Below the pieces are notes generated by a model. It was not told where the DNA came from, did not search any database, and saw only the letters and a program-made list of their open reading frames with translations. 64,000 nucleotides of DNA, taken from NCBI GenBank assembly GCA_035235625.1, contig CP141144.1:45258014-45322013 (forward strand), read 5' to 3'. The DNA comes from Saururus chinensis. Its lineage: Eukaryota > Streptophyta > Magnoliopsida > Piperales > Saururaceae. Shown here piece after piece: positions 34,866-48,640 of this stretch. Position numbers and translations under genes: made by a program. The stretch's first letter is position 1; each line of letters begins with the position of its first letter.

Positions 34866-37254
34866 ACATAGTTTTGTGACTTTTTTTTCGCTTCCTAGAC
34901 TCAGTAATTTGTTGTTAGAGTAGTAGCTAAAGGGAAGTAATTAAATTTTGTTTCCTTCAAACTTTCTGTTCACCTGTGAACTCTTTGTTCTCTACGAACT
35001 TTTTGATTCTTAAACTTTGTTTCCATTCAAACTCTCATTTTCTCTTTGTTTTGCACACATGATCTCCTAAATGCATAAGGATATGTGGCCCAGTTTTGAG
35101 TCCCTCCTTTGTAGTGATAGCAAGCTATAAACCCTGTGAAATTTGGATTCCAACGACCGGAGAGGACTGTCCTACTCCCATACCAACTCAAAAAATCCAC
35201 AAGCAAGTTTGGCACTATAAATACCATCAACGGAGGTTATCCAACAGGATGAAATTCCTAGCAAGTTTTTGCATCCCTGTTGATTACTTTTGTTTGATAG
35301 AGATGTTTTTCTAGTTTATACAAGCTCTTCCTTAGAAATAGTGTTTTCGTGCTTTGTTTTAAGAGGATACAACAAAGTCAACTCATGGTCATTGCACTTT
35401 TTCTAGTACAGCTTTTACCCTACATCCTTGCTAATTGAAGGTTGGCTCTTAATAATTGTTATGCAACACTTTAATTTTGTGATTTTTTGTATATGATTTC
35501 TTCATTTTTTCTGAATTTTGGATTATCAAAATAACAAATAATTAGAATAAAATTTTATCACTTGTATTGTCACATCCCGGATTCCATCTTGCATTATTGG
35601 ATTCATCCAAATAGGTAAAGTCATGTTTTCAATGTACTTGTCCAAAACTAGGTGTTTAATTGACATCGTTCCTAGTATACGAGATGTTAAATTTAGTGCC
35701 TGTTATGGGTGCAATGTGTGTTTTTCACTCATCATTTGAGTCATAGCTTTTGGGCATATGTAGATATTTTAAATTGAACCTATCTATTGATACTTAAATA
35801 GCTTGCATTGAAAGACAAACCATATATCTACATTATTCAAACTTTTTGTCACTTAACTACAATTCTACAACTTCAAATTTGTTATATTGTTGTGTAGTCT
35901 TGGGGAATACTCTGAGGATATTATGGCTTGTATAGATTTTCCCTTTTATAGTTTGTAGTTGTTTTATTGACTTGAGACAAACATAATATTAATCTAAATA
36001 TCTAGAGTGCAGCGTGTGTGCTCTACATGTGCACTTCTACTAGTATTTTAAAAAGTAAGGAGTAAACAAGTTAATCAAATCTCTAGTTTAATGACGAAAA
36101 CCTTTCATGTAATGATGATTAACTACATTAAATTTTTAGTAAGTTCTCGACATACTAGGAGAAATAGGTTTCTCTCATAAATGGAGGAATTGGGCTTTGG
36201 TTTTGTTTTATTTGTTAGCTTCGTGATTTGCAAGAGTTGCATTCAATGATGCATCAACAACTATTTTGGGATACAACCATATAAGTTTCATCTGGTTGTT
36301 TCAATACATTTAGATTTAACCTTTTATATGACTACTTATTTTGACATAATTTTTAAACTCATACTTTTTAATTAAAATATTTGCAAGATTATGTGGCAAT
36401 GAAATGGTATAGAGCTTTGGAATTATGTAGATTATTTTTCTCAATAGTAGGTTTTACCTATAGTTTTAACATGGTTAATATCTATCCGAGTGTTGTTACG
36501 AACACTAACACTGCAATTGGTGAATCTTATGGAATTGTTGATCTAGGTGAAGAAAACAATTGTTGGAACAGAGTTTTGTTTCTAGAGATTCTAAGGCACA
36601 TTGTCAAGGATGCTACCCATAAATGGAAGTTTGTGGTTCATGAAGAGAAACATTACTTTATTGCAATACAAGTACTAGGATGCATATTGGGAAATACCTC
36701 ATGTTTTCCTTGAAGGAACGTATTATAATGAAACCAAAAAGGTTCCCTTTTATTAAGAAAGTAAAGTTGGTTGCCTAGGCCCAATAACATGGAGTATGTT
36801 CTAATAGTAAAATCTTGCACGCATTCACATGCACCTATCAGTAATGGGCCACCAAAACATAAAATATCTCCTTTGTTGATTGAATGTATAAAGATGGTTC
36901 TAGAGTTGGTGGTTAATGTGAGTAACAATCAAAAGTATAAGGTGTTACCTTAAGGATTTTTCAATGGAACAAACCTAGTAAGCTTGGACAAGATAATTAG
37001 TTGCATGAAGACATGGTGTAGAAGCCAATGAGAAGAAGTTAAATTTGTTGCCCTTTAAATTGGGGAAAAGATTATTGTAAAGACTTGGCATTCTTCAATA
37101 ATATAATATTTTGTTCTTTCAATTCAACTCCCTCTAATTTTATTAAGCATGTATTAGATGGTATTGGTATTTTGTTTAGTTAATTTTGATTAATTTGTCT
37201 TTTTCAAATCCAATCAATCAATTTAAAAAAAATATAATGTTGTCAATTTATTTT
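34866..37254. other. AT-rich DNA, no recognised gene
   Basis: A TGTCACATCCCGGATTCC near 35574 looks like an LTR start without a partner end. A plus-strand frame at 36381-36713 is open for 110 codons and a nearby frame continues to 36953, but no family is recognised. Confidence 0.35.
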
Positions 37255-37588
37255 CATCTAATAACGTAGCAGATCACCACATTGTCCATAGTTCGATTAT
37301 CTAACAAAGCTAAAGACTACGAGATATAACCTCTTTGTACATATTTTTTTATATAGTGAAAACAATGAAAACCTAATTTCTAATTGCACTTACGATTAAT
37401 CAATCATCAAATCATAAAGTATAAAGCATTCAAACCACACATGAACACACAACAATTTAATATAGAAAACCTAAATTTGTGTAAAAGACCACGACAGTCT
37501 CAACAAGGACCAAATCAATATACTACTAGCAAGTAAAATAATTACATCGATACAAACAAACCACTAACCTTTCTTTTGACTCTAATAT
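37255..37588 (-). repeat. Copia-like LTR segment, left copy
   Basis: The block from about 37258 to 37495 recurs in the same orientation at about 63750-64000. Shared landmarks are 'TTATCTAACAAAG', 'ATTAATCAATCATCAAA' and 'CACACATGAACACACAACAA'. If the enclosing element reads on the minus strand, this is the end of its 3' LTR. The LTR is cut here by the solo LTR at 37589-39307 and may continue from 39308. Confidence 0.5.
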
Positions 37589-39307
37589 TGTGGCGACCGT
37601 TAGAAAATAATATACGTCATAATTCACGTAATTATTATCTCGCTCGGCACATGTTACATTGCACATGAAACCGAACGTGACGGTCCGCCGTACGGATCAA
37701 AAAAACATGTCGGCCTAACACATAAGAATTTTTTTGGAGTTGACGTACAGCTAAAATATTAATATATAACGTAGTCGAAAATTAAAATCCAGTTCGTAGT
37801 ACACTGTATGTAGAACGATCATATTACAGAATTACAAAATACAAGCCAAGCCTAAAAACATAATATTACAGAGGTTGAAAAGTATTTAAAAAAGACTAAA
37901 CAGAGAATTCTTCGGTTGACCCCTCCGGGTTGGTTTTATTACCTGCAGAGTCTATGGGTGGGTGAGTATTTTTATACCCAGTAGGTAGAATTAAAATCTA
38001 ATTTAATGCTAAGTAGCAGATAGTAATAATTTTTGCAAAACTAATTCAGAAACAAATTCAAAAAACACCGGTTCGTCCGATGACGAGAAATCCAGAGCCG
38101 TGATACCGAGCGGCGTTCCTCCGACGCTCATGGGGCAACCGGAAGCTCAGAAGGCAGGAGTTTTCCCATGATACTCCATACCTATATGCACATGCCTAAT
38201 ACCGATATTTTCTTCGGTAGGTATCCAGAAAATATTGTTCTAGGTATAACCCTAGAACTCTCCAGAAAAACACACATGCCATGTCATAATTTTTGATTAA
38301 ATAAAACATGAGATACATAAAGCATTTCTTTTTGAAAACCTAAGAAAAAACATACGATTGACTAAAAACGGACCATAAAAGAAATAAGGCATACATACAG
38401 AGCATAAATCTAGAGTTTAAGACTCCCTACCTTAAAATTGGAGTAGAAATTTCGTGCCCTTAGAAGGCTTGTATTGAGAATCTGGCCCCATCACAGCGTC
38501 CAGCACAATTGATTTAGTTAGGAACGCCTTTTGAATGGGTCAAATCGGATTTAAAACAGCTTAGAACGGAGGGTCAGAAGCTTTGACTGGAGGTGAAAGT
38601 GAATGGTAAAAATGAAATGGCGGCGGAATTTATAGGGAAAGGGAACCGGGCGATGCGCGACGCGTGTCCGCCACACGTCGCACGGCAGAACTGCACGCCG
38701 CGCAATTCTGCCACGTGGAACCGTGCGTGTCGCGCAGTCCCGCGCCGTAATGCGGAACCTGACAGGCGGGTTCCGCGTGTCGCGTGGACCGGCCACAAAC
38801 GGCGCGTGGTCCACACGGGCTGCGCTGTTCCATGCGCCGCGCGGTACACCGCACGGCGAGGACCCACGCACAGGTCGCGGGCCCGCCTCGCGGACGAACC
38901 GCGCGACGTCGCGTGTCGCGGGTAAAATTCCGGCTGACGCAAGCCTTGCGTCAGCCGTTATTAAAATATTATTTTTTTCTTTTTCCAAAACTTTAAATAG
39001 CCATAACTTTTTACCTATATTTCAGAATTATACGTTCTTGGTACCGATGGACTCGTATCGACGAGCCCTTCGAAACAAGACCACTAAAGGATAGGTTTTA
39101 CCGTAGTTTTATCGTAGGCCCGCTAATAATGCGTGCTTCCACGATCGCTACATATGGTCACTATCTCCGAATTAAGTGTTTCAAAATACCTTTAAGTTTG
39201 GCTTTTAGAGTTCTACAACATTCATTTAGGTTCCGAAAGCAAAATAATGTTCTAATAATATATAAAATTTCTAATAGTAAAATTTACCTTGGATCTGGGT
39301 TGTCACA
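37589..39307 (-). mobile_element. Solo LTR, 1.7 kb, minus orientation
   Basis: Ends are TGTGGCGACC and GGTTGTCACA, a TG...CA pair with imperfect inverted repeats. Flanking pentamers are AATAT (37584-37588) and AATAC (39308-39312), one mismatch. On the minus strand it carries a CpG-dense block (about 38640-38935), then CCCTATAAATTCC (near 38627-38639) as TATA box, and downstream the hairpin GGGTATAAAAATACTC (37962-37985). There is no coding region or partner LTR. The single mismatch suggests moderate age. Confidence 0.7.
38627..38935 (-). promoter_or_regulatory. CpG-dense LTR promoter block with TATA box
   Basis: About 300 bp very rich in CpG (for example CGCGACACGCGACGTCGCGC on the minus strand) directly upstream of CCCTATAAATTCC. 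This is the same layout as the solo LTR at 17406-19764, though the two sequences do not align well. All long frames across it on both strands are composition effects. Confidence 0.5.
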
Positions 39308-42300
39308 AATACAAACTCTTTTTGTTTAGATATTCTCAAATTCTTGTAGTTACTAACTTTCATGTCTTCTCTTTAAGTACTTGAAACTTTAATCTCTTCT
39401 TCATTTGTCTTTATTTCTAGCTTTCAACAAGCTTCTCATATTCTATTGATGTTGGCATTTGGGTTATTCAATCTCTCATTGAAGAATTTCTAAAACTCCT
39501 CTCTCAAACATCTGGGTGAAATCTCCTATTTAGTTGTGGATTAACATCATGAATTCACCATTGATATTCTCTTCAAAACCCTTTTCTGAATTCTCAAGGA
39601 AAACAATAAGCAAAATTCTCTTTTTTTTCTTCAATCTTTTGTAGGTTTTCCTCTCTTCGATTTTATCACTTCTTATCCTTGATATAGGTCTCCAAAATGA
39701 TATGGCACTTTGACTTTAACAAGGAAAGAAATCCAATCCAAAAAAATTTATTAGGTAACTAAAGCTACTAGCGATTGATCATTTTAGACAATGATCAATC
39801 GTTCACTATTTTCTGAGCACACGATTCCTAGAGCGATTGATCTATAAAATCTTAGCTTCGTTTTACAAAAGACCACTTCATGTGTCGATCAATTGCTTCT
39901 GGGAACAATTGATTGATTCATCAATTTCATACAATTGTTCATCAGCTATCAATCGATGACACTATTTAAAATTATTTTTGTCCTTTTTGTTCTAAAACCT
40001 TTGCAATCACCTTTGAAACTTTCCAAGTGATTCTAGTATGAGAATGTAGATTGAATATTCTTTATAACTCATTAACATTCTTTAGTCTTCAATCTTGAGC
40101 TATAAAAGCACATCCTCTCCTATTTTTTAAGTTCATCAATTCTAAATCTAACTCAATCCCAACTACGTCTAATCAAATTTTAAGATTAATAAAACTTAAG
40201 GTTTCTAACATAACTTTATCAATGAAATTAGTCAAGTAACCTAACATATGGCACATATGTTCTAGCAATCTCCTCTTTTGGCTATTTCTTATCAAAACAC
40301 TACACAATTGGAAATAAAAAATAAAATTACAACTCTTGACATAATGCATTAACTTTCAATCCATACAAATGACTTAACGGCATAAAGATTTAACATAGAC
40401 TCATTGGAATTGATCTTGAAAAGCCTTATTTAAACATGTACGTATCCTGCATACCTTAAATCAAAATGATTTGCATGATATTGTTTAATCAAATAAAGAT
40501 AAGAACTTTGATTTTTAATATTCGTTTCTTACCCATTTGACATAAATAGACAAAAAGTCAAGCAATAATTAACAAACATATTCAATTTAGCACAATCAAG
40601 TCACACATATCACCATAAGACATGAAAATAAACAATCAATAACATAAACCATGTCAATCACATCCCATAACAAAATCAATTTTAAAATGCATCTCATAGT
40701 CACAATGAAATATAAATTAAACTAAAACAAGTTCGAACAAAGGAATACATAAAAAAGTGATACATAAAAAATCAATAAGCTCCACCATCAAAATGCTCCC
40801 CCTCTCTATCATCATGTGGAAATCAGGCTTTGAGCATATGTTTGATCTCTATAAGCCTCTATAACACTGCATCCTAATAAGCTCTAAACTCTACAATGGT
40901 AACAGGTCTATCTGGATCATCTTGTGGTGCTGGTGTCTGTCTTAGTGCCTTTGGCTCCTCTATCTCTCCATCTTGACCTCTATGTGAGACAGCATTCGAT
41001 GAACAAGTGCTGCATCAATAGGTCCCATCCCAACTTTCATCAGCTCTTCTCGTGGGATCCTCACATGTGCAAAGTAAAAATCCTACACAAGATGTATGGG
41101 TAGGGCAACCTCTCGTGTGGATGGCCATGTAAAATGTCATCATCTGACTGAATATGAAAGAAGGGAGATTCAACTGAAGCTTAGGCTATGCAAGGAGTAA
41201 AGTATCCTAGCCATTGTGTGGTCAACTCTTTCCTTATAAGCACTCCATATGTTATATATACTGACCAATGACATACAACAAGCATAAATTATGCATCATG
41301 GAATGTGCAAGCAACAATACATCCAAACCAAGACCTCTATGAAGACCAATCAATGCCCTGTCAACACATTGTCTCACAAAAACTCATACCTAACAAACTG
41401 TGGATAGATGAGTTGTCCCTTCTCTCAACCAATCACATCAGGAGAAACTCTCACCTGCACTCCTCTTACTCTCCAACTATTGAGTCAACCTCCTCCAAGC
41501 AGAGAGATGAGTACCACTATCTAACTACATGTAGAAATACAAACTGACCAGAGGTAAAAATGGTCCATAAATAGTCCATCCAGTATGAATGTGCCTCAAT
41601 CCAATCCATAGCGGTCTCTAGTGGAACTTGAACTAGACTACATTTACACCTTATAGGTTTAACCCTATTTGCTCAGCTAGTCAAAGCCCCTTGATTTCTA
41701 GACCCGCTTAGTTGCCACCTTCTGCTTCTTCACTCTCCCCATCTAAACATATTGCAAATAAACAGCTTAGGCTAGCATGAACTAGGAACAAGTAAATAGA
41801 TAATAATAAATGTCCAAGAATTTCAAAAATCAATGAAATGAGCATCAAAAATCAAAATTTTGAAACTTAAATGTAGGTACAATGAGTATAACAAAAGTTA
41901 TAACTAGACATACAACCATCTTTGATTAGAAACATCCAATTTTGAAAATTTCCCAATTTGAGTGAAAAAGTGAAACCACAATGATTTTTTTAAAATCTCA
42001 CAATGTGACAGATCAAATAGCATGAAACTTGTGGATAATATAGGTCAAGCTATTTCTAACAATCCTATCAATTTAAAACATTGAAATCAATTAAAATTTC
42101 AGTAAAAAAATAAAATTTTGGTTCTCTACTAACCTTGGTTGTGACATAAATAAACAATTTGATGGCAAAATCCGGTCTATTTGGAAGCAAAAATAACTCA
42201 AATTTTCCTCTACTCTCTCAATAACAATCTATGGAAGAGTTTGGAGTAAAATATAAGTGAAATTAGCTTCACCCAAATTAAAAATAGTGCTTTGGTGTGA

Positions 42301-42349
42301 AAATCTGAGCGATCGACTGCTAGCGTGAATCCATCTTGAGAATTTTAAA
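39308..42349 (-). other. Interior of the enclosing copia-like element, left part
   Basis: AT-rich DNA. 39770-39960 contains repeated 'GATCAATCG'-type segments. On the minus strand around 40800-41300, frames with stops read AIHTREVALPIHLV, then VRIPREELMKVGMGPIDAAL, resembling a plant transposon-associated protein region often found in dead retroelements. I cannot set borders. The Mutator-like element is inserted at 42350. Confidence 0.35.
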
Positions 42350-42650
42350 GGGAAAATTATATAAATAATATTAAAAAAATATTTACTAAAATAGTGGAGA
42401 GAGGAAAATAGTTACCAAAATGGTGTTCATTTTGGCCATGTACGCACTAGCAAAGCACTGGTGCTTGCGTGGTTTTTTTTTTTTAAGATTTTTTCCTTGA
42501 GAATGACTAAATTATTTTTTAAGTTGATTTCATCCTTCACAAGGACAAAATGCTCTTTTGGCTAACTTTGGTATTTTTTTGGCTTTTTTGGTTAAAGTGG
42601 GCTAGGTTTAAGTGGATTTCATTTTTTATAAGGACAAAATCTACCTTTTA
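42350..42650. repeat. Left terminal inverted repeat of the Mutator-like element
   Basis: Matches, inverted, the region 54905-55164 plus 59927-60027. The outer 100 bp align well; the inner part shares AAGGACAAAATGCTCTT and related 'GATTTC(A/G)TCCTT' motifs. Confidence 0.75.
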
Positions 42651-42929
42651 GATTTCATGCTTACCCTTAGCCCTTTTTTTAGCTAAAATTGGAGTTTACA
42701 CTAATTTCGTCTTTGCAAATGATGAAATGAAAGTAAATTTTTTTTAAGATTCATTGAACCCAGAAGCAACCTCTACCTCTGCATAACATCATATATAACA
42801 CACTAATATCCACACTACCAACATATAGATCACATGAATGTCCACACATTGAGTGATTAGAAAGTTTATAAAATATATAAATTAGATACAATGTTCTCAA
42901 AATGTTTGGTTTACAAAGCAACCATATAA

Positions 42930-45246
42930 CAACTTTAAGTAGCTCTACCTCTCCTACCCCTAGGAACTCGACCTTGACCCTAACCTCCACAGTGCTCTAT
43001 TGGATCCTCTTGATACTCATGATCCTCCTGGTCTGCATAAGTAACAAATGTCTCACCCAAACATGCCTCTGAAGATAATGGGATAGGATTGCACGAGCTA
43101 CCCAGTGTTGTCTAGTATATACTATCGGATCAATGAGTATATCAACCGTTTGGGGATGGGGTAGATCTAGAGAAACCGATGATGATGAGCATGGACAAAC
43201 ATGTGAAGCTGAAGCTCATGAAGATAAAGGAGGAGAGCCATGTGCTGCAAATGAAGATGGAATATCTGTTAATGGAGCATGCCTCAGTGGTGTCTAAGTT
43301 GCCTCGTCGGTGGGATAATGTCCATGAATGTCTGTAATAACCAATTAAAGTAGTGTCAAGCTATGAAGGACACCCATGGTGCCTAATGATCGACTGACAT
43401 GATCCTAATAAGACAGACCTCACAGGAAGTATAGGTGTTAAATGCGTCAGTCAAATATGTATGTCCAACGGGCTAAACCAAGCTATAAAAAATTTAAAAT
43501 AAAAGTCATATAAATAATAAATGAGAAATAAGAAAATATTATGATATAATTAAGATATGCTTACCAAACCGCCCTGACGCACCCCTAGGCTGATAGGTCG
43601 TCTCCTTTGAATCATTGTGTGGTAGAATATATCTTCATGTAATAAGCAAATACCACTACATATATGGGCTATGAACATCAAGCAATGTTGTAGCCATCTC
43701 AACTAAGATAATAGTGGCTCTCCTATTATCTCATCAAGCGATATATGCAGCATGTTGTGCAGCCCAATCAGTAATGTGGTAGCCATGTCAAGTGATCTGA
43801 TGGATAAACTTTACCGGATAAACTCTACCATACGAGAAGGGATATCTTGCTCCAAGTTAAATTGGAGCATCACATGATCAGGCACATGCTTCTCTACAAT
43901 CTCAAAACATATGAGTGGCGTTCAAGATAGCCAAACATCCCTTCCCTCTATACAAAGAGGAGGTAACTTAGCCAACGCCTCAGGTGAGTATGGTTGCCAA
44001 ATGTCCTGCACAATTTATAAGGATAATTAGTTTTTAATAACCTTGCAAAGCTTATATTCATTATATTAAATGTGATAATGAAATGTAATTACATGATAAG
44101 GACATTGGTGGTCTAACTCTCGTCTATACAATCATAGGACTCCTTGTGGATTTTTGGTTTTTGTCCTTTGAACATTCCACCTTAAGGAGTCAAATTTAAC
44201 ACATAAATTCAACACATCCACATAAAACTATGTTGAAAATATAAGTGAAAAAATATATATACTTGGCTCCTAATGGAGCACCCTCTACTATGTGCCCCAT
44301 CTCAATAGTTGGTCGGTTGACATGTAAATGGTCCCATGACCATAGTTGTGTCCCAATATATCATAAAAGAATTATTGAAAATATGAAGTAATTATAAGTG
44401 TAGAAAATACTAACTTCAACAAATTCATTTACTTGTAGAAGGGTCAGATAGCCTACAATCCCCGAGGTCATAGCCTGGCAATTTTTCCCTAACTCTTGGT
44501 ATAAGTACGCAAGGGTAGAACTGCCTCATGTGTAGGTGCCCGCCATGTCAAAATCTGCAAGGAGGGAGAGGTACGCGACATGAACATGGCTACAAGTGTT
44601 ATCAGCAAATATAGTAGCCCCAAGTTGATAAAGCAAATATGTGTGTGTACACTGCTCGATGACTATCTCATGGTATCTACTAAGAGCACACGAAACTCAC
44701 CTAATAGCCATCTAAGGCTCACACAGCTACCATGCATCATTGAAGGAGGAGGTGCTCTACGAAGGAGTCCGACTACTAAATCTAAATCTCCTCCTCTTGT
44801 CATGTCTGTCACTACATGTCCATCAATATGAAGTCTAAGAATAACTGCCACATCCATAAGTGTGATGGATATCTCCCCATAAGGTAAGTGAAATGTTTGT
44901 GTCTCCCTCCTCCATCTCTCGATGTGAGCTGTGAGCAATAGCCTATCATGTCGAATGTACTGCAAATAGATAAAGTGTCCAAATCCAGCTTGCTCAATAG
45001 ATGGTAGCGTACGCTCATCTATAGGCCACTATTGTAGGTATCTGAAATGCTATGTGCACTCAAGGCACCCGAGGTCCTAAAATAAGTTGAAATATTATAA
45101 CCCAACGAAACATATAGCCATAAAAATTAAAGCAAATGCATTTACAGTTGGAATACCTCTCCTCGCCAAATAGAAGCTGGCCTATGTGACTCCTGCTGCA
45201 CAAGTACTGACTCATCAATGGGGTCTGGCCCGTAAAAAGGCTCCAT
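42930..45246 (-). pseudogene. Plant mobile domain (PMD, MAIN-like) gene of the Mutator-like element
   Basis: Exon 1 (45157-45246) reads MEPFYGPDPIDESVLVQQES then HRPASIWRGE and ends at a GT donor; exon 2 starts at 45076 after an AG. It continues WPIDERTLPSIEQAGFGHF, YIRHDRLLLTAHIERW and RRETQTFHLPYGEISITLMD, which are the core of the plant mobile domain, also found in the MAIN/MAIL1 proteins. Farther on are ELGKNCQAMTSGIVGYLTLL and a C-terminal tail VPRGRRGRA. Several stops and shifts interrupt it. It is encoded separately, directly downstream of the transposase. PMD genes are known passengers of plant Mutator and gypsy elements; what the protein does for the element is unknown. Confidence 0.85.
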
Positions 45247-45338
45247 ATGATATGCGAGGAAATAAGAATTTGAGGAACATATAGCCATATCTAAAAGGGA
45301 GAGTAAAAAAAAAGTCACACAGTCTAATTATATGTCTA

Positions 45339-46167
45339 CTAATCAACAGGAGGGTTAGTGCATCTTTTACTATTACACCCAAATTGTTCGTGCCTCCCAC
45401 ATTTATAGTCTGCTCTACCATCTCTCTCCATAGTCACACGGTCCATTGTATTCCTAATGCAGACATATCATGGGCGATCGGGTTATCCTGTTGCCTTTGG
45501 AGTTAAAAACACATAAGGAACATCTCTTTCCCGAAACTCCCGACCATGAGGAGAATAGAATTGTGTAGAGTACACATTTTCTATAAGCGGTCGATGTGTA
45601 ACATACTCCTGCTTGGCTGCCTGTATAGGCTGCCGCAACTTTCCCCACACAGTAAGAAGATGAGAGCAAGGATACTAGTAGACTTGAGGGTAATTACACG
45701 TACAAGTTTGATGAACTACATTCACCACAAGCTTCCTTTATGCATGGTCATCACTTCGTAATCAGTGTGGTTGATCTTGTGAACTATATACTCCCCAAAG
45801 TTATTTATTTATTCCCTTATTATCCCTTGCACTCTGGGAGTATAAGGGTGACTATGACATCAGAAGCGCAAGATTGTTTCACAAGGAATTTTACTACCTG
45901 ATAAAAAATAGCTGACACTAAGGCTTGCATGGGTAATCCTTGTACCCCCTTCAAGACACTATTTAAACTATCTGCCATATTTGTAGTCATCATGCCAAAT
46001 CTTGTCAAACTGTCGTGAACAAGAGACCATCGTTCAAGATGTAATTCTTCTCCTGAGAGGAGTTATTTTGCCCCTTGACTTTCCTAACTAATCCAGTCTA
46101 TTTTAGCATCAAATTGTTCAACTGTCAGCACACAGACAGCTACCCCAATCAAGTCTGTCAGTGTATC
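45339..46167 (-). pseudogene. Mutator transposase, C-terminal part (SWIM and zinc knuckle)
   Basis: Continues the transposase cut by the solo LTR at 46168. Pieces: SLTRFGMMTTNMADSLNSVL, KGVQGLPMQALVSAIFYQVV, then the SWIM finger CTCNYPQV, a stop, and YPCSHLL (pattern CxC...CxH), EYVTHRPLIENVYSTQFYSP, and at the end RADYKCGRHEQFGCNSKRC followed by TNPP, a zinc-knuckle-like tail typical of this family. The protein ends at TAG 45339-45341, about 90 bp before the PMD gene starts. Stops and frameshifts make it non-functional. Confidence 0.85.
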
Positions 46168-48329
46168 TGTAAGGTCCCTGATTTTTCTACGATTTTCTGT
46201 GATTTTTCTGTGATTTTTCTGGTCATTTTCGGCAGAAAAATGTGACGTTTTAGTGTATGCATATTTGTATATTTTCCCCTATATTTATACCCGTAGAGTT
46301 GGGTGTGGGGCTTAGTCGCGGGCCACGGGCCTCGTTGCGCGCTTACGGCGCAAATTTTGGAGGTTTGACGAGTAACCAGTGGGTTAACGCGCGTTGGGGA
46401 TACGTTTGGAAAAAGAAAAAAGAAAAAAAAATAAAAAGAAAATTCGGATCGGGATCGCCCGATCCAGAACCTCCTGGGCAATGAACAGTGTGCCGCCCCC
46501 CCCTTCCCGTCTATTCCTTATGCCTGGCCGCCGCCGGCTACAGGACATCGGCAAAGGCTCCGCCCCGGCGGTGCGACGCCGAGGGGCCACTGCCCCGGCC
46601 GCCCACGGCCGCGCCGCCTCCTCCCCCGGTGAGCCCCCTTTCTCTGTTTTGTGCTGTTCCGCCGCCGCCGTGAGCCGGTGAGGGCCGGCCGGCCGCCCAC
46701 GGTTCCGCCCTGGGTTGGCGACAGCGGGAGGACACCTCTCCCGGCCCCGGACGGCCTCTGCTCCGCCGTCCCACTTCCTTTCTCTCACTGCCCTGTTTTT
46801 CCGTCGGCGAACTGTTTGGACGAATTGGGGGCCGCCGGCGCGAGCCACGGCCGGCTGTGCTCCGTCCGGCCCGGCCTTGGTCCAACGAAGTGATTGAGCC
46901 ACCCCTCCCTGGCCGATTTCGCCTCCGTCCTCCATCTTCCCTCCGACCAGACCTTCCGAGCCTTTGTTTCGTTTGGTCCGTGTGTTTGGGACTACCGGCG
47001 CCGGGAATTGCTGCCTTTGGCCAAAGACGACTCCGCTCGGCCTCCGTCCGGCCAGCCGCAGTCCAGTGACTACAAGGCCGACCCCCAGCCAGCTCTGCCA
47101 CCCCCATGGCCGCTCCGCCCTTATGGATTTTCCCCGGTCGTCCCCTATTTTTGGTCTACGTCTATTTTGGACGTTGTGACTAACGTTATCAGTCGGACGC
47201 CGGATTTGATTTAACGGACCTTAGTTCGGCTCCGCCCCAGCTCGGTGATGCCAATGGGCCACCCCTATGGGCCTTGTTCAGCCTTGCGGCCCGTAGCCGC
47301 AGCTAGTTCTGCCTTACCGGCATGTGTGCCATTGACCCCTCTTGCCCATCTTACGTCGTCGGTACCGGACGGCCTCGGGGAAGAATTTATATGTCTTACC
47401 TTGACAGAAGGTGGATGAGTTCATCTGCACAGGCCTTGGCCAGTGACGGCCTCATGGCCTTTGCTTGACCATGAACCCTCCCCTTGCCCTATACCGTGCG
47501 AGATGCACAGCCGCCCGCACCATGGGTATTGGTTGTGGGTGGCAATCGGCGATGTCGCCACTCAGATTGGCCACCGCTAGGGCCTTAGCCCTATTAGCTT
47601 TTGTGGGCCATGAGTTGCCTCATTTCAGCCATCTCCCCCGCCCTTTTGGGTCACGTGTGCATGTGGCCACGCGTGTACTTCTAGGTTTAGGCGCCGCATT
47701 TGTGCCGCCTGACCATTGGTTGGCTTGGCCACCGAATGGAGTTGACACAGAGCCGTCCTCCACCTCTCCTTTGTTCTCGAGCGTTGCCCCACGCTCTTAT
47801 CCCTTATGTGGGCCTTTGTGGACCGAAATCGTCGCCGTTGGGTGCTATCCACTGCCGATTTCAACGTCTTTGTGGCTGGCTGAGCACGTTTTAGCCATCA
47901 ACCAATCTTTAGAGTGTACACCCTTGACATCTGATCGTACCGCCACTTATGTTGGCACGATATTTCTCCCGGCCGCCCTAGTGTGCCGCCGTGGATCGCG
48001 GGTTTTACCGCATTGATTTCTGATACCCTGTTTGGCCGTGATAGTTCCGGCGCATCCTAAATTCCTTGGGACAATAGCTCTCTCAACCAGGCAACGGTTT
48101 TGACCGCCAACTCCGCCACCGAACGTCATGATTAAGAGGTAGGGGAGCTTTGAACTCGTAAATTCATGAAGCATGCTTTGAATGAGTAGCAGCATGCTAG
48201 GATTGTATGATTCCATGCTTGGATGTTAAGTAACGATCCAATTGCATGATGTGCGTGTAAGCATGATTGTATGGTATGATTGATATGCATGAGATGTATG
48301 CACGTTTTATGGATGTGGACTATGTATGC

Positions 48330-48640
48330 GCTAGCGATGGCTAGCAAATATGTATGTATGCATGTGCTAGTGATGGCTAGCATGCATGTTTGGAGTATGT
48401 ATGAATGTCTATGCATGTGCTAGTGATGGCTAGCGTGCATGTTTGGAGTATGTATGTATGCATGTGCTAGTGATGGCTAGCGTGCATGTTTGGAGTATGT
48501 ATGAATTATGCATGTGCTAGTGATGGCTAGCATGCATGTTTGGAGTATGTATGAATGTCTGTGCATGTGCTGGTGATGGCTAGCGTGTATGTTTGACGTA
48601 TGGATGCATGTGCTAGTGATGGCTAGCGTGCATGTTTGTA
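48330..48640 (+). repeat. GCTAGTGATGGCTAGC array in the LTR
   Basis: About seven units of 40-60 bp, each with the near-palindrome GCTAGTGATGGCTAGC followed by GTGCATGTTTGGAGTATGTA. Confidence 0.85.

Noticed and set aside
38551-39094. Overlapping frames of 110-145 codons in the CpG-dense block
   Set aside because: Composition effect within an LTR promoter; several frames on both strands are open together.
46384-47214. Frames of up to 189 codons in the GC-rich part of the LTR
   Set aside because: Open on both strands, Ala/Arg/Pro/Gly biased, not conserved in the sister LTR.
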